A stretch of 64,000 nucleotides of DNA. It comes from Jaminaea rosea (lineage: Eukaryota > Basidiomycota > Exobasidiomycetes > Microstromatales). This document shows, piece by piece, positions 38,684 through 48,729 of this stretch (position 1 is its first letter; each line of letters starts with the position of its first letter). The notes beneath the pieces were generated by a model, which worked only from the letters and a program-made list of their open reading frames with translations, ran no database searches and was not told the DNA's origin. The DNA is taken from assembly GCF_003144245.1 (NCBI RefSeq), contig NW_020289978.1:558001-622000 (forward strand), read 5' to 3'. Made by a program: the position numbers and the translations under genes.

Positions 38684-38729
<46 letters not shown>
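38684..38729. repeat. (CT)23 microsatellite
   Basis: About 46 bp of uninterrupted CT dinucleotides lie between the convergent 3' ends of the polyol dehydrogenase (stop 38619) and SGT1 (stop 38752), only 22 bp past the SGT1 stop. It is probably transcribed in both 3' UTRs. Confidence 0.95.
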
Positions 38730-38732
<3 letters not shown>

Positions 38733-38751
38733 TGGGGGCCTTGCGATGCGA

Positions 38752-39582
38752 CTACCACTTTCTAGCCTCCATGCCATCAGGGGGCCTAGCCTTGACCTCT
38801 CCTTTTCCCACCTCAGCCCAATTCGTGCTCAAGCTAGTCCCGCCACTCTCCGTGTAGCTCTTCATCATCGCTCGACGTGTGTCATCGTCGGCGTCCGCGT
38901 AGAGCTGCTGGAAGAAGGCATCGACGCCGCCCTCACCCTTGCTCGAGCCCTTGGCGGCCTTTGACGCTCCCTCGCCATCTTCGCCGTCGTCGTCATCGGC
39001 GAGCTGGAGATTGTCCCACTTAGAGCGTGGTCGCCCTGCTGCCGCCACTGCTGGTGCTGCAGCTGGAGCCGCCTGGCTATTGCTACCCCCCACCTCTGCT
39101 GACTCCGCACCCGCAGTCGCGCTATCATAAGTCGGCGGGGCTGCATCGCCCGACTTGATCTCGAGAGAGGTCCATTGCTTGCCCGGCGTCGCCTTGCACA
39201 GCAGGACGTCGACTTTTGTGCTGAGCACCTTGTACGACGAGTTGGCCGAGTCGATGGAGTCGAAGAGTTGGAGCTCGAGTGATTGGGGTGGCGTGCTGGA
39301 GAGGTTTGCGGAGAGCTGCGCGTGTAAAAGGGGACATGAAGCATTAGGTCAAGATGTGTCAGAAAAATGAGGGCGAGGCCATAATTCCGCACGCACGCTA
39401 TGGTTGCCAAAGGTGACGGACACGTCCGACTCGGCGAGGCCCTTTGCGAAGATGGAAACGTTGACCGAGGTGTCCGTCTGGTAGTAATCGTATCTGTAGC
39501 CAGCAGACAGCATCCAGTTTAGCAGACCCGTCTCCTCTTGTGCCCTGCTTGTTGTGTCTCACCTTGGTTTGTTCGTTGCCAT
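38752..39582 (-). CDS. SGT1: SGT1-like co-chaperone (CS + SGS domains, no TPR)
   Basis: Sgt1 links Hsp90 to Skp1/SCF, kinetochore assembly and adenylate cyclase. Three exons join to 226 residues: 39563-39582 (20 nt), 39397-39493 and 38752-39315. The first intron is 69 nt and the second 81 nt, both with GTG-type donors and CAG acceptors. After only seven residues (MATNKPR) the CS domain starts (YDYYQTDTSVNVSIFAKGL, then STKVDVLLCKATPGKQWTSLE). The SGS domain ends the protein (FFQQLYADADDDTRRAMMKSY, then ESGGTSLSTNWAEV and the terminal ARKW). Yeast and animal Sgt1 (about 365-395 residues) have an N-terminal TPR domain, which is absent here. It is divergent from CDC27 with 232 bp between starts. 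Confidence 0.9.
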
Positions 39583-39814
39583 CGTTACTGTATCGACTCT
39601 CGATGGTGGAGAGAAGCCAACCTTCGCGACTCCACAGTCGACTTGTCGGACTGGCGGTGGGCTGAGCCACGTGGCTGCTTCTCATCGAGCGTGTTTGGCT
39701 TTGTTGATGCCAGGCCGCGCCTGCGAGATCGCAGATGGCGGCGGCGGCTCGCTCCCCTTTCCGTTGATCCTTTCTCCCACACATCATCATCATCGCAACC
39801 AATCAACGGCGTCG

Positions 39815-42800
39815 ATGCCGACATCGTCGTCTTCTTCGAGTGCAAGCGCGGGCGTCGCTGGAGGCAGTCGTGCTCCTCGACCTCCGACGACCGCGAGCAG
39901 CAGCAGTAGCGCAGGCGGAGGCAGCAGCGGCGGCCATCGATCGACAACGGCAAATGGCGGGCCGCGTCCTGCCTCATCGACCTCATCCGTATCGACGAGC
40001 AGCAAGCCCGCGGCGTCAAGAGACGCAAAGTCTGCGTCGAACCTTTCATCGAAACGCTCCGTAGCCTCATCAGCCTCATCGCGACCAGCTGCTCCAAAAG
40101 TACAAGTCAGACAGCCAACGTCTGCCGGGGCGGCTACGGGCGGAGCAGGGCGACCGGGCAGTGCCTCTTCCTCTTCGGCCCCTCCCGGTGCTCAGCAACG
40201 CGCCTTGAAAGCAAAAGCGTCCACCTCCTCTCTCTCGACCGCTCGTGACGATACAACGATGAAGCGAGTCCCTCGACCACAGCAGAGCGCAGCTGCCGGC
40301 CCATCTAAAACGCCTGGTAACGGCACCGCAGCTGGCTCAGCAGGCGTTTCTGCCTCCTCATCATCTCGCCAGCCGGTGCGAGGCAATCTCATCTTCCATC
40401 AGCTCAAAGCTGACGTACTGCGAGGCGACGCATCCGCCTTCTTTCCCCAATTACCTGACCCCGTGCTAGATGAGGACGCCCTCCTCGCTCGGCTGGTACG
40501 ACTCAGCGAGGATTACCTGCATCCAGAGGGTCATGACATCTGCTCGGCCTCCTTTTACGCCTTTTTGGCGCTCAGTCTTCAGCCGAATTCTGTACCCGCA
40601 AGACGGCTGCGCGCTCGTTGCTTTTTGGACGGTGGTCAAGGCTCCGTGCTCCCTTTCGTGCCAGGACAAGGTAGCAAACGTGCTGGAGCTCTCGCAGCCC
40701 TTGCGACGCTCGAAGAGGGCAACAATGCGGTGTTCGCAGACATGGAGTGTGCAAAGATCTGGAGTCAGGCGTGTGTGGTCCTCGACAGACGAGAGGAGGC
40801 GGAGCAGGTGCTCAAGTGGTGTCTCGCCTCGCCGGATGCATCGACCTCGACGCCAAACAGCCCAGCCTCTCGCTCTGAAGACCCGCCAGAGCTTGTATCA
40901 GCGGTAGCGAGACAACAAGCTGTTTCACTCTGTGAGCTGGGCTTCATGGCGAAGGAGGGAAGCAGGGCGGATGAAGCAGAAAAGCACTTTCTCGAGGCTC
41001 GAAGCAAGGATCCGTGGAATTGGAGAGCGTGGTTGGGATTGTGCCAGCTCGGCGTGGCTCCACTACCCTTTGCAGCCTTTGTCGACTCCGCGGCAGATCA
41101 CGATGCGGTCGAGTTTCTCGATCAGGCGATCATTGCGCTTGGTGGGACGCCGTCTGCTCTTGAGCCAGCGATGGCCGCAATGCCTCCGCCAGAATCGTCG
41201 CATCAAGTGACCTCATCATCGTCGTCACGTCCAGGTATCCAGCGACCGGGTACCAGACCCACCAGTTCAGCCACGACGACGGCGCCAGCAGCAACCGCGA
41301 AGCGCACGAAGAGCGGCGCTTCTCCCAGACCGACCTCATCAAGCCGCAACAACGCCGAGAGCTCCTCCCAACCGCAACGGCTGCCTGCTTCCGCGAGCGC
41401 TACGCCAGCCGTAATGTCTCGCACTCTCTCGCAAGCCAAGACGAATGAGCGACCCCCGAGCAGCCTTAGCAACGGGTCAGCAGCGTTGCCTGAGAAGGAA
41501 AAGCAGGTCAATGATTCGATGACTGTTACGCGGGATAGTTTGAGGAGGAGCACGAGAGCGCAAGCCACTCCGGCGACCACGAGACGGAACGCTGCGGCTG
41601 GAGCAAGAGGTACGACAGGAACAGCGGCGACCGGTGCTACTCGGACCGGAGCACCGCAGAAAAGTACCGCAGCTACGTCCTCAACGACTTCGTCCGGCAG
41701 CCGACCAGCGGGCAGGACAGTCGATCGCGGCTCTTCGGACAGGGAGTCCACGTCCACTCGTCCCACTTCAGCAACGCAGCGACGACCGCAATCGAAGCCC
41801 ATCTCTGGCCCAGCCTCTGCTTCCACACTCGAGCCCATCATCGACGATGTCGCCGAGTCTATTCGACAAGCCACTCTCAAGAAGGCGGCAGAGAAAGCAG
41901 CTCGCTGGCGTGTAGCGGATCAGGGAGTGCTCAAGTACCTCCGGCTTGTCGGTGGGGCGTACAAGGACGCGCTGGACTTCAAGGGCGAGAGAGTCTTGCG
42001 CGCGTTCTCCTTTCACCCGTCAAGCGATGCTAGCAGCAGCCATAGTCTTCCACCCGTTGCACTCGCCTCCCTCCTCTCCACTCCCGAGATCGGCTGCCTA
42101 CTCGCCCGCGTACATCACGACATGGCCCAATATTCCGAGTCTCTCCAGTCCTTCGAGGGCGTTCTCCGCGCCCCTCGCGGCTCGCACGGCAGGCAATGCT
42201 TGCTGGAAAGCATGGACATCTACTCTCTCGTCCTCTACCATCTCAATCGGCAGTCAACCCTCTCTGCCCTGGCCCAGGACCTCCTCTCCTTCGATCCAGA
42301 TGCAGTTCAAACGCACATCGCCATCGGCAACTTGTTCAGCTTGAACGCCTCCCCTTCCATCGCGCTTCGCTCATTCCGTCGCGCCTGCCTCTCCGCTCCC
42401 CGGTACGCCTACTCCTACACCCTGGCGGGGCACGAGTGCCTCACCTTGAACCAGCCGCTCAAGGCGCTGCGGTACTTCAGGCAGGCGGCCAAGCTGGAAA
42501 AGAGACACTGGAACGGCTGGAGCGGGATTGGAACCGTGCTCTCACTTGAGGGCAAGTGGAGTGATGCTCGCTTTGCCCTTTCTCGGGCGTGCAGCCTGAA
42601 CGGGTCAAATGCAGGGTTGCACGAGGTGTTGGCCGTGGTTCATGAGATGCTCGGTGATCGTCCCGCGGCTCTCGAGAGCTACGATACTGCGATGCAGCTC
42701 AACCCGAAGGGAGCGAGCGCGGCCTTGAGGAAGGCGGAGCTCCTCTGGGCCTCTGGGAGGCTGGAGATGGCTCATGAAGCTTTGCTGAAGGCTGTAGCAC

Positions 42801-43696
42801 TCGCGCCGAATGAAGCACGCGCACACCTGCTGCTTGCAGAATCCTTCATGCGAAAAGGAGGTGGGAGCTTTGCGCCTCTCAGCAAGACGAAGTCAAGCAG
42901 CGAGGCGGATCCTAGCAGCAAGGACGCTAGCGGGGTAGCAGCGGTCGCCAAAGCCGTCGGCGAGCCGGTCGCCCCACGCAAGTACCACGATGAGATTGCT
43001 CGACATCTAGCAATGGCCCTTGATTTGGAACCTGGGCTCAGTCGTCAGATTAAGGCAATGGCGGAAGGAGTGGGAGCGACGTTGCGTGGTCAGAGCGGGG
43101 GAGCGGCTGCCGCTGTCGCCGCAAGAGCAGCTGCCGCCGCCAATGGAGGCGTCGGTCATGCAGGTGGCAATCTTGGCCCTGCCATGGGTCTGCCGGATCG
43201 CAGCGTCGGCTCCTCCTTTTCCGGCATTGATGAGTCCCGTCGCTTCTACGATGAGACTGGAGCAGAAGGGGAGTACTCCTCAGCCGCGTATGAGAACGGC
43301 GTGGCAGGAGCGTCGGAGCTGATGGATGATAGCATGGGCGTGTTGAGGGATGAGGAGGGTGCGGAGAGCTACGCGCGTGTAGGTGACGATGAGGACGACG
43401 AGGAGGACGATGATGATGATGATGAGGAGGATGAGGATGACGACGGGGACGATGGTGAGGAGGAGGAAGATGAGGAAGAGGAAGGGGAGGACGCAGAGGA
43501 GGAGGAGGAAGACGGCCGCATGTCAGACCAAGAGTCTGCGGCACACGATTCTGCCTCAGACGGCGGTGGCGCAGAGGTGCAGGATAGCCAAATGGCCGAG
43601 CATGACCACGGAGATGTGGCCATGGCTCCCGGAGGGGCCGGTGCAGACGCCAGCGCAGCGAGTGGGGATGGCGAAGAGGAGATGAGCCTTGAGTAG
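39815..43696 (+). CDS. CDC27: Anaphase-promoting complex subunit CDC27/APC3
   Basis: Cdc27/Apc3 is a TPR subunit of the APC/C ubiquitin ligase and binds the IR tail of Cdc20/Cdh1 and Apc10. One exon encodes 1293 residues from the ATG at 39815. An in-frame ATG 87 codons upstream would lie antisense to the SGT1 first exon and adds unconserved sequence. A Ser/Ala-rich disordered leader (about 190 residues) is followed by N-terminal TPRs (about 240-430: FYAFLALSLQPNSVPARRLRA, LEEGNNAVFADMECAKIW). A long low-complexity linker (about 450-690) comes next, then the C-terminal TPR superhelix (about 770-1020) with the diagnostic LLESMDIYSLVLYHLNRQS, QTHIAIGNLFSLN and YAYSYTLAGHE. The last 100 residues are almost pure Asp/Glu, which is unusual. 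Length is greater than the usual 750-830. Confidence 0.92.
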   Translation: MPTSSSSSSASAGVAGGSRAPRPPTTASSSSSAGGGSSGGHRSTTANGGPRPASSTSSVSTSSKPAASRDAKSASNLSSKRSVASSASSRPAAPKVQVRQPTSAGAATGGAGRPGSASSSSAPPGAQQRALKAKASTSSLSTARDDTTMKRVPRPQQSAAAGPSKTPGNGTAAGSAGVSASSSSRQPVRGNLIFHQLKADVLRGDASAFFPQLPDPVLDEDALLARLVRLSEDYLHPEGHDICSASFYAFLALSLQPNSVPARRLRARCFLDGGQGSVLPFVPGQGSKRAGALAALATLEEGNNAVFADMECAKIWSQACVVLDRREEAEQVLKWCLASPDASTSTPNSPASRSEDPPELVSAVARQQAVSLCELGFMAKEGSRADEAEKHFLEARSKDPWNWRAWLGLCQLGVAPLPFAAFVDSAADHDAVEFLDQAIIALGGTPSALEPAMAAMPPPESSHQVTSSSSSRPGIQRPGTRPTSSATTTAPAATAKRTKSGASPRPTSSSRNNAESSSQPQRLPASASATPAVMSRTLSQAKTNERPPSSLSNGSAALPEKEKQVNDSMTVTRDSLRRSTRAQATPATTRRNAAAGARGTTGTAATGATRTGAPQKSTAATSSTTSSGSRPAGRTVDRGSSDRESTSTRPTSATQRRPQSKPISGPASASTLEPIIDDVAESIRQATLKKAAEKAARWRVADQGVLKYLRLVGGAYKDALDFKGERVLRAFSFHPSSDASSSHSLPPVALASLLSTPEIGCLLARVHHDMAQYSESLQSFEGVLRAPRGSHGRQCLLESMDIYSLVLYHLNRQSTLSALAQDLLSFDPDAVQTHIAIGNLFSLNASPSIALRSFRRACLSAPRYAYSYTLAGHECLTLNQPLKALRYFRQAAKLEKRHWNGWSGIGTVLSLEGKWSDARFALSRACSLNGSNAGLHEVLAVVHEMLGDRPAALESYDTAMQLNPKGASAALRKAELLWASGRLEMAHEALLKAVALAPNEARAHLLLAESFMRKGGGSFAPLSKTKSSSEADPSSKDASGVAAVAKAVGEPVAPRKYHDEIARHLAMALDLEPGLSRQIKAMAEGVGATLRGQSGGAAAAVAARAAAAANGGVGHAGGNLGPAMGLPDRSVGSSFSGIDESRRFYDETGAEGEYSSAAYENGVAGASELMDDSMGVLRDEEGAESYARVGDDEDDEEDDDDDDEEDEDDDGDDGEEEEDEEEEGEDAEEEEEDGRMSDQESAAHDSASDGGGAEVQDSQMAEHDHGDVAMAPGGAGADASAASGDGEEEMSLE

Positions 43697-44123
43697 CTGC
43701 ACTCTTTGCCTGACCTGCCGCCTCGCCACTCCCAGCCCCTTCCTTTCTACATTCAATTCTCGTCCTTCATCGACTATCCCCAGGTCGAGTCTGCGCACAA
43801 TACCATTGCTTCCTATCGCGACTCTGAGCTTGCTCTGTGAGCAAGGATGATGCGCGCCTTTGTCTCGTTGGCTTCTCGGAATCCGGGCTCAAAAGATGGT
43901 TGCCGCGAGTGCCGAGCCGGTGTCAGGCACTCGGCGAGTCAAGTCAGACGAGACGCTCAGGCCACAAGCCACGATTGTGGGGTGGGGACAGCGGGCGGCC
44001 AAAGCGTGACCCTGTTGAAGAGGCACACACACGGCGGACCTAAGCTGCAAGGCATTCCCCCGCACGACCTACCACTTTCCCCTTTGCTTCTTTCTTCACC
44101 ACGTCATTGTCAAACTTCGTCTG
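43697..44123. other. Intergenic between CDC27 and the Mpv17-family gene
   Basis: About 430 bp. No supported coding frame or RNA gene. The final 60 bp are C/T-rich and look like promoter and leader of the downstream gene. Confidence 0.45.
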
Positions 44124-44936
44124 ATGTCCCGGGTCAACACCATGTCAACTTCGACGAGCAAGACGGTCGCACCAGCCATCGGCGGCGCAAGTAGCAGCTT
44201 CGCGACGGGCAACCCACTACTGCGTCGTTACATTGCCGCTCTGGAGGCCAACCCCTTGAGGACAAAGCAGCTCACCTCGGGCATTCTTTCTGCCCTCGCT
44301 GAGGTCCTCGCAGGCCATATTGCAGGAACCAACCCCGCACATACCCACTCAAAGGCCACGACCTCCAGCGGCAGCCCGATGGATATCGTCACCTCCACGC
44401 TGCGCACCATTGGCCTCGATGCTCGAGCAGCCAAGATGTTCATCTACGGATCCCTCGTCTCAGCACCCTTGAACCACCACATGGTTGGCGCACTGCAAAG
44501 AGCATTCGCAGGTCGCACGACACCGCGTGACCGTATTCTCCAGATCATCGTGTCACAGCTCACGGTGACTGTCGCCTCCTCTGCCGTTTACCTCGCAAGC
44601 ATGGCAGTGGTCAATGGAGCTCGCTCCTCGGCCGCTGTCCTCGCAGTCCTCAAAGCAGGACTGTGGCGAATGCTCCAGATCTCTTGGGTCACCAGTCCTC
44701 TAGCTATTGCGTTTGCGCAGCGTTTTCTCCCGCTGGAGATGTGGGAGCCCAGCTTCACACTACTGCGCTTCGTGCTTGGAACGTATTTCAATACCGTTGC
44801 CAAGAGGAAGCAGGTGGCTCTGGCGAGGCAGCAGAAGAGGAAGGAGGAGCTCAAGAAGAGCGCAGCTGGTGGAGCGGGTGGATCTAAGGCGGTGGGTGAT
44901 GAGGATATTCAGGCAAAGGCTGCGGAGAAAAAGTAG
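44124..44936 (+). CDS. Mpv17/PMP22 family peroxisomal or mitochondrial membrane protein
   Basis: Small multi-span membrane protein of the Mpv17/PMP22/Sym1 family, which includes peroxisomal PMP22 and yeast mitochondrial Sym1 (solute channel roles proposed). Single exon, 270 residues, slightly long. The family start LLRRYIAALEANPLRTKQLTSGILSALAEVLAG (Y-x3-L-x2-NP-x2-T-K-x2-T) is clear at about residues 33-65. Then come YGSLVSAPLNHHMVGALQRAF (G-x-x-x-P-x-x-H-x-W-Y-x-x-L region, with H-H-M in place of H-x-W), and the C-terminal LLRFVLGTYFNTVAKRK, where Mpv17 has a W-N/x-x-Y-L-S. The tail is Lys/Gln-rich. The N-terminus lacks a strong mitochondrial presequence, and a peroxisomal site is as likely. 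Converges on MIC60 with 100 bp between stops. Confidence 0.85.
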   Translation: MSRVNTMSTSTSKTVAPAIGGASSSFATGNPLLRRYIAALEANPLRTKQLTSGILSALAEVLAGHIAGTNPAHTHSKATTSSGSPMDIVTSTLRTIGLDARAAKMFIYGSLVSAPLNHHMVGALQRAFAGRTTPRDRILQIIVSQLTVTVASSAVYLASMAVVNGARSSAAVLAVLKAGLWRMLQISWVTSPLAIAFAQRFLPLEMWEPSFTLLRFVLGTYFNTVAKRKQVALARQQKRKEELKKSAAGGAGGSKAVGDEDIQAKAAEKK

Positions 44937-45036
44937 TGGGAGAGCGAGAATTGCAATCTGGTCCACGATGTGATGTCATGTAGTGTGTATTCCAATCTAC
45001 TACTCTGTACTGCCTTCGTTCCATTCCCACCCTCTC

Positions 45037-47219
45037 TCACGCATTCCTCAAACTCTGCCAAGCAGCCTCAGCCTGCACGATCTTGACTCCCTGCTCGACT
45101 TCCAACCTCCTCCTGCTCTCCTCCAACCAGTCCTGCGCAAGCACCTTCGCCCACCCCTTCAAGTTGTTGATCTCCCTCGCAGCGGTGTCCAGGTCCCTTC
45201 GTTGCAGCAGCGCATACTCCGCGCGCGCGAGGACAGAAGGAGCGTCATCGCCCTGCGGGTTGCCGGACTTGGTAAAGAGCAAAGGGGAGAGGAGGGCAGA
45301 AGCCATGTGCGAGAGAAGACCAGCCTGGTCGGGGAGCAGAGCGACCTGTTGCAGACGCGGCTTGACGCGTTGGACGTACCAGGAGGTGAGGGAGGCCAGC
45401 GACTCGACGCCGGTGTTGCCGTTGGGCTCGAGCACCTCGATTGCTGCGCGGACCAGGTCTGACTGCTGGGCGAGGGGAGTCGAGCGAAGCAGGTCCAGCT
45501 CCTTGCGGTACGAGCGGCGTAGGTCTGCAGCGTTTGGATCGGCGTCCGCGTCTACGTCGGCAAGGGCTGCCTTAACCAGCGCTCGCACGGCGGCGGCTGT
45601 ACGGTGGGCGCCGCTTCCTTCCTCAAGAGCTGCCGAGTTGTTCACGGTCACCTTCTCGATCTCTCCCAGCTGCCCAGCCAGATCGTCCAACCTGGCCAAT
45701 CGCCCACCACGCTCCTCCTCAACGCGGCGCTTAATCTCCTTCATCCACCTGCGCTGCATCTCCACTCCCTGAGCAACCACCTCCTCCTTGAGCCTCTCGT
45801 TGATAATCTCCCTCTGCGTCTCCAATTCTGTCCTCAGCTTAGCCTCGTAGTCCTTGCTAGCCCTCTCCCTCTCATCAGCCATCTGCTTCTTCCCTTCCTC
45901 GTCCAGCTTCTCAAACTTCTTGGCCTGCTCGCTCGCCTTGCGCTTCAGCTCCTCCTCGTACTTCTTCGCCTGGACGCTCAGGCTCTTCTCGGCGCGGGAC
46001 TGTTCCGTCTTGCGGATCTCGTCCAGGCGGGCAGAAAGGCGTTGAAGCTCGGCCTTGGCCTCGTCGAGGACGTGAGCGGCGCGAGAGTCGCTCCCGGCAG
46101 AGGGCGAAGGAGCGTCACGAACAAAGGCAGCGAGGTCGTCAATTGTGCTGGCGAGCTGACCGATCATGGGCTCGGAGCCGGTGAGGGAGGAGAGCGCGGG
46201 GGCGAGCTGGGGCAGCTTGACGGCCTTTGCGTCCGGGCGGAGGCGGGTCGCAGGGTCGGCTTGGGCCTTGAGGGGGCGTTGCGCGTCTGTGGTGGCAGGC
46301 ATAGGTTGGGAAGAAGATGGGCGCGATGCTGTGTCCGCGGCAGGAGCGGCAGGTACTTCCTTCTTCACATCCTTGGTGACCTTCTTGACCTCCTTCTCGG
46401 CCTTATCGGCCTGGTCCTTTCCACGCTGAATGAGCTTGTCGGCCCCGGCTCGCAGGTCCTTGACGGCGTCCTTGCCCTCTTCCTTTGCCTCCTCCAGCTT
46501 CTCCTCCGTCTTGGTGGATACACGAGCAACCTGCTTACGAGCAGCCTCCTTTGCCTCGATGAGCTTGTTCCTTGCTTCCTGCTGGGCCTTCTTGGCTCGA
46601 TCACCCGCTCCATGTGCCTCCTCCTCGGCACCAGAGATGACACGACCTGCCGCGTCAGAGACACGATTGTAGACGCCGCCTACTGCGTCGATCGCTTGAG
46701 ATCCGATTCCGCCATAGTCGAGATGCTTGGCTTCGGAGACTACGTCGTGCGTGTCGAGGTAGTCAAGGAGGTCCTCAGCGAACTGCGCAGGGCGACAGGA
46801 GCGACAATGATCAGAAGACAAGGAATTTGAGTCTATGATGCGCGACAACTCACGGGCATGTTCTCGGAGAACCAGTCCTGATACGCCTGGTTGTTGAGAG
46901 CGACGACGGTCGACACGCCATAGAAGAGGGTCAGGCCGGTGGTGGTCCAGAGGAGGAAGCGAGGAAGGAAGGATCGCTTCTTTGGCTTCCAGTCGGGGTG
47001 AGGTTCGCCCTCGAATGTAGCATACCCCTGTGAATGAAGACGTCAGGATCAGCAGTCCACCTTCCACGAGCGTGTATGCCGCTCTTTGTCGCTCACCCTC
47101 TGCGTTTGAGAGCGAACAAGTGGCATTTGCGGCCTCAAAGCACTGCGGGCACCAATGCCAGCGGCGGGTGACCGCATTGCAGCGCTCCTGGCTGCCGTCA
47201 AAGGCAGTCTAGCGGCCAT
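45037..47219 (-). CDS. MIC60: MICOS complex subunit MIC60 (mitofilin)
   Basis: Mic60 shapes cristae junctions from the mitochondrial inner membrane and contacts TOM/SAM. Three exons (47097-47219, 46854-47027, 45037-46782) join in frame across introns of 69 and 71 nt and give 680 residues. Exon 1 is a classic presequence (MAARLPLTAARSAAMRSP, Arg/Ala-rich). Exon 2 has the lone membrane span FLPRFLLWTTTGLTLFYGVSTVVAL preceded by basic residues and followed by QAYQDWFSENMP, a family pattern. Exon 3 contains Lys/Glu coiled coil (about 130-300, 340-470). The mitofilin signature follows at the end (LASLTSWYVQRVKPRLQ, DDAPSVLARAEYALLQRRDLDTAAREINNLKGWAKVLAQDWLEESRRRLEVEQ split over adjoining residues). 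Family and start are certain. Confidence 0.95.
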
Positions 47220-47564
47220 CTAGGAAGGGAGGTGATAGGTTCGGGAGTGGTGGTAGCGAACAGGAAGGACTCAATGCGATGCGCCGCGACCCTGAGCCCG
47301 CCCGCCTGCCTCGACGCTCGAGCTCGAGATCGACTTGGCCCCGCCAGACCGCTCCGAAGCAGCCCGCTGCCACGCGGCGTCCAGTCTCACTCACTCGCTC
47401 GCTCGCTCCAGCTCCACCTGCCTGCCGTTCCCACGAGCAGCGGCGTTGCCCAAAAAGTGTCACGGAGGACAAAGGGACCAAAGTCGCTGCTGGCCAAGGA
47501 GGAAGTCTTGGAGGCCGGAAAGCTCGTACACAAGCTTGGAATCCTTCCAAAAGCATTCAACGCG
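47220..47564. promoter_or_regulatory. Divergent region between MIC60 and STE14
   Basis: 345 bp separate the two starts. The open frame that runs through here into STE14 has no conserved sequence, so I treat this stretch as promoter and leaders. No TATA box is seen. Confidence 0.45.
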
Positions 47565-48640
47565 ATGGCTAGCATTCCTGAAGGAACCAAGGCATCCATC
47601 CGACAGCGCGTCACAGGCAAAGACGAGGACGAAATGCCCCTCAATGGCAATGGCAATGCCAACTTGCCCGCGCCCGCTGCATACAACTCCTTCTGGTACA
47701 ATCAAGAGAGCATCCCGGCTCACTTTGCGCCACTGAGCTTGCGACTGGTGCTGATTGGCTGGTCACTCGGCCTGCTCGCAGGCATTTCGCTCACTTTGGC
47801 TTCGCCACTCTTGCTGCCATGGGCGACGACTGCCTCGTCAAATCTCAATGACTGGTCGTGGTGGCACGTTCTCATTGCTCCACAGCTTCATCTGTACCTC
47901 GCGGCCTGGGCCACCTTTCATCTGCTCGAGTTCGTTGTTACGGCAAGATGGAATCCAACAAGGCTGATGCAGGACTGTGAGCACGCAGAGCGTACGGTCC
48001 TTTGACCGCATACATCCGCTGACCTTTGCCCCACTCTTTGTGTCGCACAGCCTTCCTGCTTCAAAATGGCTGGAACTATCATGCGGCCCACCTCGGTGGC
48101 ATTGTCGAATTCTTGCTCGAGGCTTCCTTCTTTCCCAACATCAAGCTCGCCTCCCGCAGCTCTTCCCCAGCCTACCTCGCCCTCTCCCTCTACTCCGGCC
48201 TGCTGCTCCTCCTTCTCGGTCAACTGCTCCGATCTCACTCAATGATCAGTGCTGCTGGTAACTTTTCGCATCAGGTGGCTCACAAGAAGCGAGACGACCA
48301 CGTGCTGGTGAAGTCAGGCGTGTATGCTTGGGTCAGGCATCCAAGCTACACGGGCTTCTTTACGTGGGCGGCGGCTACACAATTGGTGTTGTGCAACCCG
48401 GTCGGCGTGGTGGTATTTCTTGGCGTGTTGTGGCATTTCTTCAGTCAGAGGATCAAGTGTGAGTCCCAGCTGACAGATAGCAAGAATGGAAGTGAGGGCA
48501 TTAACCGACTGCTGACCCGTTCTGCCCTCTGCCTCTTGCTCGCGCCCGCAGCTGAGGAGGCCTCGCTCGTTGCCTTTTTCGGCAAGGATTACGAGGAGTA
48601 TCGACGCAAGGTGCCGAGCGGAATTCCCTTTGTGCGATGA
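47565..48640 (+). CDS. STE14: Protein-S-isoprenylcysteine O-methyltransferase
   Basis: Ste14/ICMT is an ER membrane enzyme that methylates the C-terminal isoprenylcysteine of CaaX proteins such as Ras and lipopeptide mating pheromones; the latter matter in basidiomycete mating. Exons 47565-47976, 48051-48458 and 48552-48640 join across introns of 74 and 93 nt to give 302 residues. Several hydrophobic spans precede the catalytic end. The diagnostic motifs are GWNYHAAHLGG, VKSGVYAWVRHPSYTGFF (RHPxY) and, across the last intron, EEASLVAFFGKDYEEYRRKVPSGIPF (EExxLxxxFGxxYxxYxxxVPxGIP). I chose the ATG at 47565; upstream in-frame Met codons extend into unconserved low-complexity sequence. Length is a little above yeast (239) because of the N-terminal extension. 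Confidence 0.94.
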
Positions 48641-48729
48641 TGGCTTGCAGACGTCTGACCGACTCATTCTCGTTGTAATGTCATCGTAATTGCTCAATGC
48701 AAGCCGTCTCTCGTGACAGCGCCACCGCG

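Noticed and set aside
39554-39814. 87-codon N-terminal extension of CDC27
   Set aside because: It would run antisense over the SGT1 first exon and promoter, and its sequence is unlike any Cdc27.
47232-47564. 111-codon N-terminal extension of STE14
   Set aside because: Low-complexity, unconserved sequence within the shared MIC60/STE14 promoter; family homology begins after the ATG at 47565.
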